Source: Coenobita brevimanus (lineage: Eukaryota > Arthropoda > Malacostraca > Decapoda > Coenobitidae). Taken from it: 64,000 nt of DNA. The notes beneath the pieces were generated by a model that worked only from the letters and a program-made list of their open reading frames with translations, had not been told where the DNA came from and searched no databases. The stretch lies in assembly GCA_032717465.1 (NCBI GenBank), contig CM064681.1, forward strand, positions 16,462,204-16,526,203, written 5' to 3'. Made by a program: the position numbers and the translations under genes. Shown here piece after piece: positions 24,585-35,769 of this stretch; positions within the stretch are counted from its first letter, which is position 1, and each line of letters begins with the position of its first letter.

Positions 24585-25349
24585 AGAAAAATATGTGGAT
24601 ATGGATATGCAAACAAATCATAGGGGAAAATAGGGTGCACTGATAAAGAGGCTGGGTGTGTACCATGAAAAAATAAGGAAGTAAAGTATGTTAACACTAC
24701 TGGTGATAATAAAAACCAGAGAGAGAGAGAGAGAGAGAGAACACCGGTGGGAGAGAGGAGAGACAAAGACGGAGCTCGCTCAGGTCACCACAGAGCTGGT
24801 GAGGGTAAGGGATAAATGGACGAAGGCTAGGCTGCCAGAAATCAAGTGTGGAGAGTGAATTACACCTATTTCCTTTGTCTAATAAATCTATTTCCATACT
24901 CATGAGATGTGATTATAGAAGAAGACTAACAATTTGTTGTTGGATGAGGTCGAGGAAGCCTAGTGTTCAAATATTGTAGGTGATTTATCGGGGTTGTCAC
25001 TTTAGTGCGCTAAGTTTCAGATTTCCTGCATTCCTCGCATTCCTTTTACATTGTATAGCACGGAAGACATGGATATGGAAGAAAGAGTTATGTTCAAGTC
25101 ATATAGGCACACATACATATGGATAGGATAACAGCTGGCTAAAGTGCTGTCATTATTATATGTGGTGGCTTATATAAGGGTGGTTTCAATAGAGCGGGGT
25201 CAAGGTTCAGATTTCCTGCCTTCCTCACATTCATTTGAAACTGTACAGTACTGAATGTAATATGCATGGATATGGATTACAGGGTTATGGTCAAGTCATA
25301 TAGACACATAAATATACGTGGGATAAAAGCTAGCTGTAAATCGCAAAAT
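24309..25349. repeat. Dispersed repeat R, copy 2 (right part)
   Basis: Matches 17774-18683 from the (TG)n onward, with an extra block holding (AC)n and (TA)n (24489-24580) and a second GGATATGG unit. Its left end lies at 20240-20335, beyond the inserted CR1-like element. Confidence 0.8.
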
Positions 25350-25700
25350 GGTTGAAGAGTCTTGATTATACTTTTTTCTTTTTTTCACTGAAAGGTGTAT
25401 GGGAAACTATGGTTTGCATGTCTGACTTTCATTTCCAAGGGCCGTGGTAGCTCAGTGGTAAACGATTGAGTGGTGACAGATGTAATTGGCTATGGAAGTG
25501 CATCAAGGGTTTTTTATCATTTTCTTTTATGATTGACTTTATTTTTATTACAAACTTGTGGCATTTACCTGAGGAAAATGACATGAGTTCATTTTCTTAA
25601 GGAAAATTACACGAGTTTGAAGAATCTGAAATTATCTTTTTATTGCAATTTCTTAGTTTTTTTTATTTGTTTTTTTTTTTATACTCTGAGACTCTCCTAG
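25350..25700. other. Insertion interrupting repeat R, possibly SINE-like
   Basis: Absent from copy 1, where the flanking TATAACA and GAACATAACATGTATT blocks are nearly contiguous with the upstream part. It contains GCCGTGGTAGCTCAGTGGTA at 25442-25461, resembling a tRNA box A, but I see no convincing box B. Confidence 0.4.
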
Positions 25701-26248
25701 CTAAAAAAAAATATAACATAGAACATAACATGTATTGGAACACTATGTTTGGAAGTAGGATACTCCTGTGACTGCTCATTACATCCACCCTCCATCGTGA
25801 CTGGCAGGTGACTGACCAGCGAGATGTGAGAAGGAGTTGATAGGTGATGCTGTGACCTACAATCTGTCCCACTTTGGGAAGTAGGTCCTGGCCAGATGTG
25901 GGTGTATTGCATGCACTCAGGAATATCCAGATATGGGTGTTCCGAAGCTTACGGGTTAAAGGGACAGCACACATGATGCAGCCTTACAGCCTGACTCCTT
26001 CTGAGGTACTAAGGTTTCTCGCTACAGGCAGGCTCCGAGGAGGCTCTACAGTGTTACCAAGTGTTTACCTTGGAAAAGGGACGCGTCAGCTAGAACGTAT
26101 CCAAATTTGACACAAATCAGCGTAAAACTTTTCCTTTGATGGTGTTTTTCCTTCTTTTTCACGCGATTCGCGTCAATATGCATGTATGTACCAAACCACA
26201 AAGAATGTGATTCACATCAATGTGCCTGGGAGGGTTTTTTGGCTTTGG

Positions 26249-26450
26249 TCACATAATGGTGGCTCTCTGTGTTTTTCCATCTCTAGGAGCCTCCCTGTTG
26301 AGTCCTTTATCAGTGAGGTCAAACTCTATATCCTTGTCCCAGGTCTTTTTTGGTCTGCCTCTCACAACCGTACCCCCGACAGTCACACTTCTCACCTTCC
26401 ACATCCATTTATCATTTTCGATCGTCTCAACATGCACAAACCATCACAAT
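26249..26450 (-). pseudogene. LINE RT C-terminal fragment
   Basis: The minus-strand frame reads HVETIENDKWMWKV, then RGRPKKTWDKDI and NREAPRDGKTQR. This matches the conserved tail after reverse transcriptase in many LINEs (GHVERMENDRW ... RGRPKKTW ... DRAKWR). It is too short to place in a clade. Confidence 0.7.
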
Positions 26451-26499
26451 CTACCCCTTCTCATTACAACACTAATACATTACAATTCTTTATTTACCA

Positions 26500-26680
26500 A
26501 CTTATGATGATGATGATGATGATGATGATTAGTAGTAGTATTAGTAGCTGTAGTAGTGCGAGTAGTAGTACTAGTATTAGTTGTAATGGTTGCAGTATTA
26601 GTTGTAATAGCACAAAGACAAATAATAGTAGAAATAGTAGTAGTATTAGTGGTAGCAGAGTTTTATTTTGCTTTGGTTCC
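26500..26680. repeat. Imperfect (GAT)n/(AGT)n trinucleotide repeat
   Basis: GAT repeats followed by degenerate AGT triplets. A similar GTA-rich array lies at 51530-51690. Confidence 0.85.
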
Positions 26681-26987
26681 AGCCAGATTTGTTTGTGAAC
26701 ACAGTGGACTGCAGTCCGAAGTTGCCCATCTCATAAAGTTCATCCCATCCTTTCTTCACTGGATGGGATGGGAGTTAAAAAACGTTTCATAGGCGGACAT
26801 ATCAGTACCAGCACTGACAGGCGTCTTTTTCCAGCACATGTTGGAAATGAGTGGGTTAAAAAAAATTTATGTCTTTGATTTTGGAAAGTTTCCATTAAAC
26901 TGATTAAATGCATTCAGATGTAATAAGACTCAACTGTATAACACATTTTCTTAGTAAAGTCATCAACATTATGATCACATAAAATTA

Positions 26988-27299
26988 ATGCAGATCAGTG
27001 GTTATAAAATTGTCACCTTCTCTGACAGGGCACGGAAAATGTACAGACATAATTATAGGTCCAGACCTGTGATGATGGATCGCCTGCAGATCGTGTGGAT
27101 GTGGCTGGCAGGCATGTCAGTACGAGACATAGTTCATGAGACAGGAACAAGTACCTCCACTGTCTACCGGTGGATCCATCGCTGGCTGAAAGAAGGAACT
27201 GTGGAGACAACACTTATGATTAAAAAGCGCCAGTGTCAAGCCACCTTTGAAGGGGGAACCAGAGCTCCAGAAACCAAAGTTCTACCTTTTCATCAGTGA
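26988..27299 (+). CDS. Small helix-turn-helix protein or transposase exon
   Basis: An ATG-started 103-codon frame holds a clear homeodomain-like HTH, residues about 34-68: MWLAGMSVRDIVHETGT, then STSTVYRWIHRWLKEG. This resembles the N-terminal HTH of Tc1/mariner-type or resolvase-like proteins. The next segment (RQCQATFEGGTRAPE) has no recognisable domain and the frame stops at 27299. A TTATAG ending at 27058 could be a splice acceptor, making the HTH part an exon. No DDE domain follows within 2 kb. It may be a transposase stub or a host exon; I cannot decide. Confidence 0.45.
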   Translation: MQISGYKIVTFSDRARKMYRHNYRSRPVMMDRLQIVWMWLAGMSVRDIVHETGTSTSTVYRWIHRWLKEGTVETTLMIKKRQCQATFEGGTRAPETKVLPFHQ

Positions 27300-27892
27300 T
27301 CCGCCATGATCCCTGCTTTTTATTAGTCTCAGTATTTTGTTATCACACTCAGTACCCACTCTGTTATTAATATGTCTCTGAAACATTTGCCCAGAAAATT
27401 ACCAGATATACAATAGAGGCAATGATTTTGAAGTAACTGTTAATCTAACATCTGCAGTTCGGACACGTACTTACCTGCCGCGATAGCGAAGCTGGTATTG
27501 CTTACAATTTGTTTCTCTGTGTGTCTGTCTGTGTGCCTGTTAGCATGATAACTTCGCAACTGCTCAAAATATCACCACAAAATTTTACAGGTGTGTAGCA
27601 GGGAAAAAATCAATACCAAGCTAGAAAGTGGTGAAATTAGGTCATGCTCAAGGTCATATTCCGAGCTGCACTACATATCTATCGGCTCACGGCTAGTGTG
27701 ATTCCCGCCTTGGGGGGCCTCTGGTTATAACTTATTGTTGTTTCCTCCTGCAGACTTAACTGAGGTTAGACGAGATTTCCCCATCTGGCAGTGTTACAAA
27801 CAGCCTCCATAATTCCTTAACTAAAGGTGACTCTTGTAACTGTCATGATATACTCTTATGGCAGAAATATAAATGGCAGAAAAAGAAAAGGA

Positions 27893-27946
<54 letters not shown>

Positions 27947-29312
27947 TTCTAGTTCCATCATGACTTTGTCATATCACGACAGGAATTTCAGAATGAATTT
28001 TTCTTCCCATCAATTAACGTTTTTTTCATTTTTTATTTGTCCGTACACCAGGACTTTACGGAGTGAGTTTTTAGAGTTTAATGGAACTGCACTGGTAATG
28101 AGTGAGTTTAATAAAGTATGAACTTGTATCAAATAATAAAACAGATTACAAGGTTAGCAATATACCTTTCTCCTTTCTCCTTCAGTATGGTTTAGTATTA
28201 CAAACTTTATTTTTCCTAAGACGTTATTCAGCACTTGAAGAGAATTCCGGTGTTGTTCAGGATATGAGATATAAAGACATTAATTTAAAAAAAATAAATA
28301 AATAAAAACTAGATCCAGTGAACTCACCTACAGAATTTCACACTTCATTTAAAAATCAATGTTGTCGGCAGAAGCCTGTGTCTAGCATAGCCCAGCAGTA
28401 CACTCTACATATCTTCACCCTATCACCACTTAGGGGCTGATGCTCACTGTTCATATTGAATACGTACAAGAGCTGCCTCCATGGTGAACTACTCTGATGA
28501 TACCGGAGAATTTATCCCAAGTTGACTGGTCTATTGGAGTGCTAGTAATATCAGTTATAATCACATATTATCGAGCTCTGTTCCCCAGACATGAGCCCAA
28601 CTCGAGTCCATTCAGACAATAGATAACCTCTGTAACCAGCTGACCACCCAACTAGCCGTCATTTCCTCTAGGCATACACATTTTGGTGGTCAAGACCTGT
28701 CTCCAGTTGTTGCCCCACATACAAAATGTCAACTGCTAAATCAATAGATGGGGACGAGGGTTGAGGGACGAGACGCCCCCCAAATATGAATTACGGTAGA
28801 GCAAAAATGAAAAATAAATAGATGATTATGCATATGTTTCCCTGGCCATACACAAACTTTCAACCCTATGGCAGACTGAAGCAGTGGTAAAGAGTCAAAC
28901 AGAATAAAACAAAGTGTCGTTTTCAGTTCGTTCATTCTGTCAAAACCAGAGTAACTTTTACCTGAGGGACCATATCTGCAAGCGGTTCTGTCTATCTGTC
29001 TCTTACTAATTCAGGGCGTTAGATGTTTTATTTTTGTATCCGACGCTAGCAAAGTCACACTATACCACCCAGCATAATATTGCACCCTCTCACACCTCTC
29101 CCCAAGAATGGCATTAAGCGAAGTGCCCTGGAATTCCTGCATCTGTTACCTTTGCACTTATTTGAGTATAGGAGAGAATGTATGCAGTGATGACGACAGT
29201 GTTCTTAGAAATAGGATGCTATTTTTCTTCATCGTCGGTGCCTGCAATGTTCTCTTTTCCTTCCTGTACGAAAGGAAGAATTTAAATAGTTCTAAACATT
29301 TTTTTATTTTGT

Positions 29313-29366
<54 letters not shown>

Positions 29367-29640
29367 TAGACAGACAGACAGAGACAGAGAGAGAGATTTA
29401 CAACAAACTACAAGGAAAAGTAATCCTCAAAAGGCATTACAGTATATCCTGAGGAAGAACAATGAATGTTGTTTCCAAGTACAGGCACATGTTGCTACTC
29501 TATTAGCCTGAGAAGAATATAGCAATGATGAAGGCCCTTCCCCCCCCCCCCCACTTTTTCCATTTATACCGTTTGCACAAACCAGTGCTTGCGCCTAGAC
29601 CAAGGTAAAAAGGTCAAGACAGGAAGCAGTACAGGGAAGG
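27300..29640. other. Noncoding; microsatellites only
   Basis: No supported gene. Contains (TA)n at 27893-27944, (GA)n/(CAGA)n at 29316-29395 and a C run near 29540. The stretch 27470-27730 (CGCGATAGCGAAGC, ATAACTTCGCAACTGCTC) looks like an arthropod dispersed repeat but I cannot name it. Confidence 0.5.
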
Positions 29641-29649
29641 AGGAAATAT

Positions 29650-30039
29650 TCAATTAATCACTAAGTTAGGCATACCAATGAACTGTCCAAGCATGCCTTG
29701 AAGTGCACCAACAAGGCAGTGTCTAGTACCTCTACTAGTGCCTGATTCAAGGTTATTATTAATCATGTACATGAAAAAATAAACTGATGTTTCATGGTGG
29801 ATACACTGCAACTTAAAGTTCCATTTGTGATCCCTAGTCAATCTGGTAAATGAAGTAAGTATGTGTTGGTAGTCAATGTTTTTTGGTTCATGAAGGATTA
29901 TTTTAAAAAGCTTCGTAATTTCATAACACAAACAACTAGTCTCTGGCAATACAGGTCTCTGTGCAATCTTCCCTGATGTCTTATGCCTGGTGGATGGGAT
30001 CACTTCAGTATTCTGCACCTGAACTGTGTTATGAATCAT
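29650..30039 (-). CDS. Unrecognised 129-codon reading frame
   Basis: An ATG at 30039 opens a frame with mixed composition that ends at a stop near 29650 (MPNLVIN). No motif or domain is recognised. There is a Cys/His scatter (CLCYE, CIHHE) but no regular zinc pattern. It may be an exon, a decayed element or chance. Confidence 0.25.
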   Translation of the reverse strand: MIHNTVQVQNTEVIPSTRHKTSGKIAQRPVLPETSCLCYEITKLFKIILHEPKNIDYQHILTSFTRLTRDHKWNFKLQCIHHETSVYFFMYMINNNLESGTSRGTRHCLVGALQGMLGQFIGMPNLVIN

Positions 30040-30194
30040 GAGTTCTTTCTTCAGGCTCAGCTACAAAATTGCTCTGCATTTCTAGATGGCGTCTTGCCGA
30101 CACACACAACAGTTGTACAAAGAGAGGAATATCTCGATGTTATTGCATCTTTCTATTAATGAAGACTCTGCTTTTTTCTCTCTCTCTAATTGAA

Positions 30195-30405
30195 GGCACT
30201 GGTTGGAGAACCTGAGGTTATTAGTGATAATTTCACTTTGGTCTTTTCCCGTTCAGTACTATCAACTGCACCAACTAACAAAGACCATTTGGCTCATGGA
30301 TTTTCAAAACCAATGTGCATTACCTTGCATTTGTCTAAGATGAACAGTATTTGTCTCCATTCAGACCACTTATATTTTTATAAGTCTCTGTGTAGTTATT
30401 CTGTC
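30195..30405 (-). pseudogene. CR1-like RT scrap
   Basis: The minus strand reads KWSEWRQILFILDKCKVMHI, then STEREK. This matches the WQMEFNVDKCHVIKFG and SEREKDLGV blocks that follow the catalytic motif in the CR1-like copies here, but is strongly diverged, with a stop. Confidence 0.6.
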
Positions 30406-30449
30406 TTCTCAAGAAGTTGCTGTTGTTGACGTTGTTGCAACCACAGGTC

Positions 30450-31030
30450 CATCACACTGCGAAATCACTAAACCGGAGGAAACTTACGATTTCGACCAAT
30501 AGCATTAGGAGGACTCTTCATGACGTTATGTTGAAGGACTCCCTTTGTTGTGGTAGTGTGGTGCATGTGGTGCGTAAAGGTGATTTGTTGCAAGAGGGAG
30601 CATTGCGGGGTGGGCAAATGGTATTGTTCCTGAGTTGTATTTTGTGCTGGTTGTTGCAGGGAAGCGTGTTTTCCGTATCGCAGTCTAGCTACGTTTGCTG
30701 GTGTTTCTCTGGAATATGAAATTTCTGAGGGGTGTATGTCTGGTGGTGGTTCTTGGAGGATGCTATTTGGCAGAAGGTTTGGAATGCCTATGGTGGCTGT
30801 GTTTATATACTGTATGTGTTTGTGAACTGTAGTGGTGGGTGCAGGGAGGATTTTGATGCTGAAATATTCATTGTAGTGTTGGGCCGTTGTCCGTTTCTTG
30901 CATGTTTGTGGACGGGTTTGATGCAAGTTGAAGTTGCAAGAGTGGAATGGGTCTAGAGCCGAATCAATGAACCGTGTGACTCTCAAAGTCATACGATTCC
31001 AGAGTGTAAGTGTTACTGTCCCGTTCACTG
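30450..31030 (-). pseudogene. Possible LINE 3'-terminal coding fragment
   Basis: A minus-strand frame of 186 codons (30468-31028) contains PPPDIHPSEISYSRET followed by VARLRYGKHASLQQ. This resembles the arginine-rich segment near the end of some LINE polyproteins (a VxLxxLRxGxxxxLxxYLxR pattern), ending in another frame with a possible VARFL-like terminus. Divergence is high and I am not sure. Confidence 0.4.
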
Positions 31031-31423
31031 CATGATCTATATATATAGTTTTGGAGTATCTTGTATTTATTCTTAAGGATTTGATTTGAATATTTTAGAG
31101 CTTAGCCATGATTTTCTTGGTTATGGTTGGGGCCCAGCTTGGCAAGAATTCATATAGTTTAAAGTTCAGGGAATCTTTTCTTTGTCCAAAAGAAATGCTC
31201 GGGGATGATTCAAGTCATCGAGTTTACAAGATGCCTTTGCTCTCACGTATTCTGTGTGCTGAGAAATGGTCATAAATGCGTCCTAAATATCTCCTGCAAT
31301 TCTGAGGTGTTTTTTGAGTTGGATTGGTTGGTTAAACAGGGAAACATAAATATGAGATTCGTGCTTTTCTGTAATAAGGAAAGAAATGGTTGATTTAGTT
31401 GATAAGGCATTTGTTCTACCATG

Positions 31424-31429
<6 letters not shown>

Positions 31430-31481
<52 letters not shown>
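31430..31481. repeat. (TA)n microsatellite
   Basis: Pure TA run at the left edge of the SINE. Confidence 0.97.
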
Positions 31482-31483
<2 letters not shown>

Positions 31484-31868
31484 GCAGGAGCCTCTGTGGT
31501 ACAGTGGTAGAGTGTGCGTTTCGCCTCCCGCCAATGTTGTAAAAATTTTGGGAAGCATTCACCAAGCCACTTGCTACTTTGGCAGACACAAGGGGTGCTG
31601 TGGTTGAACCAGTGTTGCATACTAGTATGCTTGCATCCAATTGGCTTAAGACGGGCCGATTACACTTGGTTCACAGACTACATACACATCCAAAGCCACT
31701 ACAACACTACAATCACACTCACAAGCACTTCTCAAGCTACATACTGTCTCTACCAGACAGCCTAAGCCACTGAGTAGAGATATATTGGCTGTGTTGTCCT
31801 TGCTTCGGTAGGGAAAGGCCGGTCCTGCAGTGGACCTCAATGGCTGATGATGATGATGATGATGATGG
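31482..31868 (+). mobile_element. tRNA-headed SINE with RTE-type LINE tail
   Basis: The 5' head reads TGTGGTACAGTGGTAGAG, a good RNA polymerase III box A resembling a glycine-type tRNA, followed by GTTTCGCCTCCCGCC. A weak box B-like GGTTGAACC is near 31609, farther than in a tRNA gene. The last ~45 bp (AAAGGCC, CAGTGGAC, ATGGCTGATGATGATG) match the 3' end of the RTE-like LINE at 50575-50621, including the GAT-repeat tail. This implies that the LINE machinery moves the SINE. Confidence 0.7.
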
Positions 31869-31887
31869 TATATGGACAGAGATAGAT

Positions 31888-32069
<182 letters not shown>

Positions 32070-32073
<4 letters not shown>

Positions 32074-32862
32074 ACATAGCCTATGATTTCATCATCCTTT
32101 GCGTAATTCTAACGTACAGTGTGCTGCCTGTTTGATCACGAGCGTGTTCTACTTCACTCCCCCCCTTCTACCGTTATAGTAGAGTAAGTCGTTCTTTCTG
32201 TTGTTCAGAGCGGGATTGTCAACTCTTTGTCCCCATGGCTTCATTTGCGTGTCCTTCTTACAAGTTGTTTCAAGCTCTGCTGGCCCCTATATAATGAGCT
32301 CAGTCTCTACATTAATTGCCACTTAGATCTACTCCTCATTTTGTTCACATCTCTGTCCTCCCCTGTACAGTTGTTGTTGTGAGTGCTCAGGAAGTCTCCA
32401 ACCATCTAGCAGCTGTGTAATTTGAGTATAAGTGTTATTACATTTTGTTCTTGTCCTGTATAGCATAAGGTGTTGATTCGTAGGCCTAGTAAAGTTTTTG
32501 TAATTCATGTAAGGTTCTTTTTGTCAGTCATTTTTGATAATATTTTGTATCTGTAATAATTTATCTTGCATTAACTGAGCATTACCCAGTGTATTTTCAT
32601 TTTATCAGGGCTGACTTAGATAAATTTATTCTTGCTACTTTCGTGTTAATAGAGGCTATTGCAGTTAACCATATATTTAACCTGTTTTTTGCCATTACAT
32701 TATCCTTATGAGTCCTGAATGTTTTGTTGTTAGTTTGAGCATTAAACTTTAACTTGTAATTTTACCTAACTCTCTTTGTTTTGAACCTGGAACTTTACGG
32801 GACTGTAGTGATTTTTAGTATTCTCACTTAAAGTGTACATTATTTTTCTCTGTTCCGTAACA
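32070..32862 (+). repeat. 5' LTR, copy 2
   Basis: TGTTAC...GTAACA ends, collinear with 35760-36550. Confidence 0.95.
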
Positions 32863-32868
32863 TAAATT

Positions 32869-32886
32869 TGGCGACCTCTTATCAGG
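32869..32886 (+). promoter_or_regulatory. Candidate primer binding site, copy 2
   Basis: Identical to 3903-3920 and again six bases after the LTR. Confidence 0.55.
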
Positions 32887-32946
32887 ATATTCAGGATATT
32901 ATCATAAGGATATTGCTTGATATTTTGTGACTGTGATTTATTCATG

Positions 32947-33975
32947 ATGTCAACTATTACTACACTTGATGAAGCCAAAGATTTTTTGTCAAATGTGCAA
33001 ACAGTGTGTGATGTAGAAAACGGAACAAAGAATGAACTTAAGCTTGTTGCTCAACAATTGGGAATTGCTGTTCGCTCTCATCATTCTAAAGATCAAATTG
33101 TTGACATGATTAATGAAAGCTTGTTTAATGTAACTCCTCCAAATGAGCAAACGCAGATTGAAATAGCTAAGTTACAGCTAGCCCTGCAGGAGGCTTGTGT
33201 GAAGGAAGCTGAATTTCAAGCACGTGCTAAGGAGGCTGAGTCTCAGGCTAAGGAGGCTTGTGTTAGGGAGGCTGAATTTCAAGCAAATGCTAAGGAGGCT
33301 GAATCTCAGGCTCGGATTCAGGAGGCACAGATAAAGGCTCAGGCACAAATTGAACTTGCTAGGATTCAGGCGGATCATGAGTATCGCATGAAACAAGGTG
33401 GAACTGGATCATCTAGCTCTGATGATTTTGATATGGCTACTCGTTATCCTGAAGCCATTCCACTTAGAAATATCTCAGCAAAGAACGTGGTTAAGGAAAT
33501 GCTAGGGTTCTTCACAAAGTTTGGTCTGCCCAAGGAGGTACAGTCAGACCGGGGAAGTAATTTCATGTTGAATGTTTTTAAGCAGTCTCTGAAAGAGTTG
33601 GGCATCACCCAGATCACGTCTTCAGCTTACCATCCCCAGACCCAAGGAGCGTTGGAGAGATATCATCAAACACTCAAATCGATGCTCAAGAAATACTGTT
33701 TGGAACATCAGAAAGACTGGGATAAAGGTCTTCCATTCATTGTGTTTGCTGCAAGAGAATCTCCAAATGAATCACTGGGCTTCTCACCTTTTGAACTACT
33801 GTTTGGCCATGAAGTAAGAGGACCCCTTAAGCTACTCAAGGAATGCTGGCTGTCGAAGGAAGATGACGTCAACCTGCTGGAGTATGTGATGAAGTTCAAA
33901 GAACGGCTGTCCACTGCTTTACAACTGGCGCGAGAGAATTTAGGAGCTGCTCAGGAGAAGATGAAGACTTGGTAG
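32947..33975 (+). pseudogene. Gag-integrase fusion created by deletion, copy 2
   Basis: ATG 32947 (MSTITTLDEAK, preceded by another ATG at 32944) opens Gag without the frameshift of copy 1. The coiled coil is longer than in copy 1, with extra KEAEFQA/KEAESQA-type repeats (33190-33340). At about 33430 the Gag frame passes directly into the integrase core (MATRYPEAIP), the two deletion edges sharing GATRTGGCTA. Integrase SDRGSN and ALERYH follow, then a TAG at 33973-33975 where copy 1 has a Tyr-type context. The fusion is a deletion scar, not a functional design. Confidence 0.9.
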
Positions 33976-34161
33976 GATAAAAAGTCCAGGTTACGCCACT
34001 TTCAGCCAGGAGATCAGGTTTTAATTCTGCTACCGGTTCATGGGCAACCTCTTCAAGCCAAGTTTAGTGGTCCTTATTTCGTGGAGAAGAAACTCAGTGA
34101 TGTCAACTATGTCATCGCCACACCAGATCGTTGAAAGAACAAGCAACTATGTCACATCAAC

Positions 34162-35769
34162 ATGCTAAAGTTATATCACAGGCGGGACAAAAATAATCCA
34201 GTCTGCACTGTAGCTGTTCCACCCGAGTCTGCAAGTGAAGCTCTCCCAAGCAGTATGAGCCTGAGTGATAGTTTGGGGAAGAATCCTGATATCATGAATG
34301 ATCTCCAGACTAAGCTTTCTCATCTAGCTCCCGAGGAAAGGCAGAAGTTTTCGGCATTACTGCAGGAGTACCCGCAAGTGTTCCGTGCCACTCCAGGAAG
34401 AACCACTGTGTTGATGCATGATGTCGATGTTGGAGACGCAAAGCCAATTAAATTGCCTCCTTACCGTGTGAACCCAATGAAAGTTCCTCTCATCCAGAAG
34501 GAGCTTGGCTACCTGTTGGACCACAAGATGATTGAGCCCTGTCAGAGTGAGTGGAGTTCTCCTGTCACTCTGGTCCCTAAGCCGGGTGGGTCACAGCGGC
34601 TTTGCATCGACTACAGACGTGTTAATCAGATAACCAAAACAGACACTTACCCTCTCCCTCACGTGGAAGATTGCATAGACAAGATCGGAAAGGCTAGGTA
34701 CATAAGTAAGTTTGATTTGTTAAAGGGATACTGGCAAGTACCTATGACTGAACGTGCTAGGGAGATCTCATGTTTTGTAACACTAGGAAAGACTTTTGCA
34801 TGTTCTGTAATGCCATATGGTATGAAGAATGCACCAGCCACATTTCAGAAGCTCATGAATGTTGTAACAGAGGGTTTGGCAGGGTGTGTTGTTTATATTG
34901 ATGATGTATTAATCTTCAGTGACAACTGGAAAGATCACCTATGCCATGTCAGTAAATTTCTTGAGCGTTTGGTTCAGGCTAATCTTGTAGCTAATTTATC
35001 AAAGTGTGAGTTTGGTCAAGCTAAAGTTCAGTACCTTGGGTACGTAATTGGTGATGGACATGTTGCACCACCAGGAGCTAAGGTTCAGGTTATAAGTGAT
35101 CTTCCCAGACCTAAAAGTAGGAAAGAGCTACAAAGATTTTTGGGAATAGTAGGTTATTACCGGAGATTTGTTCTTAACTTTTCTATTCTTGTATCACCAC
35201 TTACAGACCTACTGAAAAAGGGAGTTAAATTTGTCTGGACCGATAACTGTGAATTCTCTTTCAACAAACTTAAAGCCATCCTATTAAGTCAGCCAGTGCT
35301 CGCCACTCCAAATTTTGCTAAGCCTTTTAAGATGGCTGTTGATGCAAGTGATACAGGAGCTGGGGCTGTTTTGCTGCAAGAGGATGATCAGGGTATTGAA
35401 CATCCTGTATCTTATTACAGTAAGAAGTTCACTCCACCTCAAAAGAACTACTCAACTATTGAGAAAGAGCTTTTGGCCTTGATTTTGGGTTTACAGCATT
35501 TTTCATTTTATTTTTGTTCTGGTTTTGACCCCATAGTCATTTATACCGATCATAACCCACTGAAATTCCTTAGTAAATTTAAAGATAAAAGTCAGAGATT
35601 GACAAGATGGAGTCTACTTCTTCAGGAGTATTCATTAGACATACAACATGTCAAGGGGAAAGAAAATGTTATTGCAGATTGCTTATCTAGACTTTATACA
35701 GATTGTTTTAGAGTAATAAGAAAATTCCTTTGTAAATTTGTTTTTTCTTTGTGGGGAGGTGTTACATAG
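34162..35769 (+). pseudogene. Reverse transcriptase-RNase H of GMR1-like element, copy 2
   Basis: Open from ATG 34162 (MLKLYHRRD) to a stop in the LTR edge; the upstream frame is cut by a TGA at 34132-34134. RT blocks: PPYRVNP, CIDYRRVNQ near 34605, FDLLKGYWQVP near 34710, MPYGMKNAPATFQ near 34810 and catalytic VVYIDDVLIFSD near 34890. Then comes the connection domain and RNase H: MAVDASDTGAGAVL near 35335, TIEKELLAL near 35455, YTDHNPL near 35545 and ADCLSRL near 35680. This is Ty3/gypsy-type RT-RNase H placed after integrase. The frame is long and clean, so the enzyme domain may be complete, but the polyprotein is not. Confidence 0.88.
35753..35759 (+). promoter_or_regulatory. Polypurine tract, copy 2
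   Basis: GGGGAGG directly before the 3' LTR, as in copy 1. Confidence 0.75.

Noticed and set aside
25442..25520. tRNA-like sequence with GTGGTAGCTCAGTGGTA
   Set aside because: Box A is good but no box B, anticodon stem or acceptor stem can be paired; at most a SINE head.
27470..27730. Possible conserved element with ATAACTTCGCAACTGCTC
   Set aside because: Looks like a known style of arthropod dispersed repeat, but I cannot name it or define ends from one copy.
31488..31560. Possible tRNA gene at the SINE head
   Set aside because: The box B-like sequence is about 100 bp away and the stems do not fold as a tRNA; better explained as a tRNA-derived SINE.
33400..33480. A novel Gag-integrase fusion protein
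   Set aside because: The junction is explained by a microhomology deletion relative to copy 1, and the frame ends in a stop soon after.
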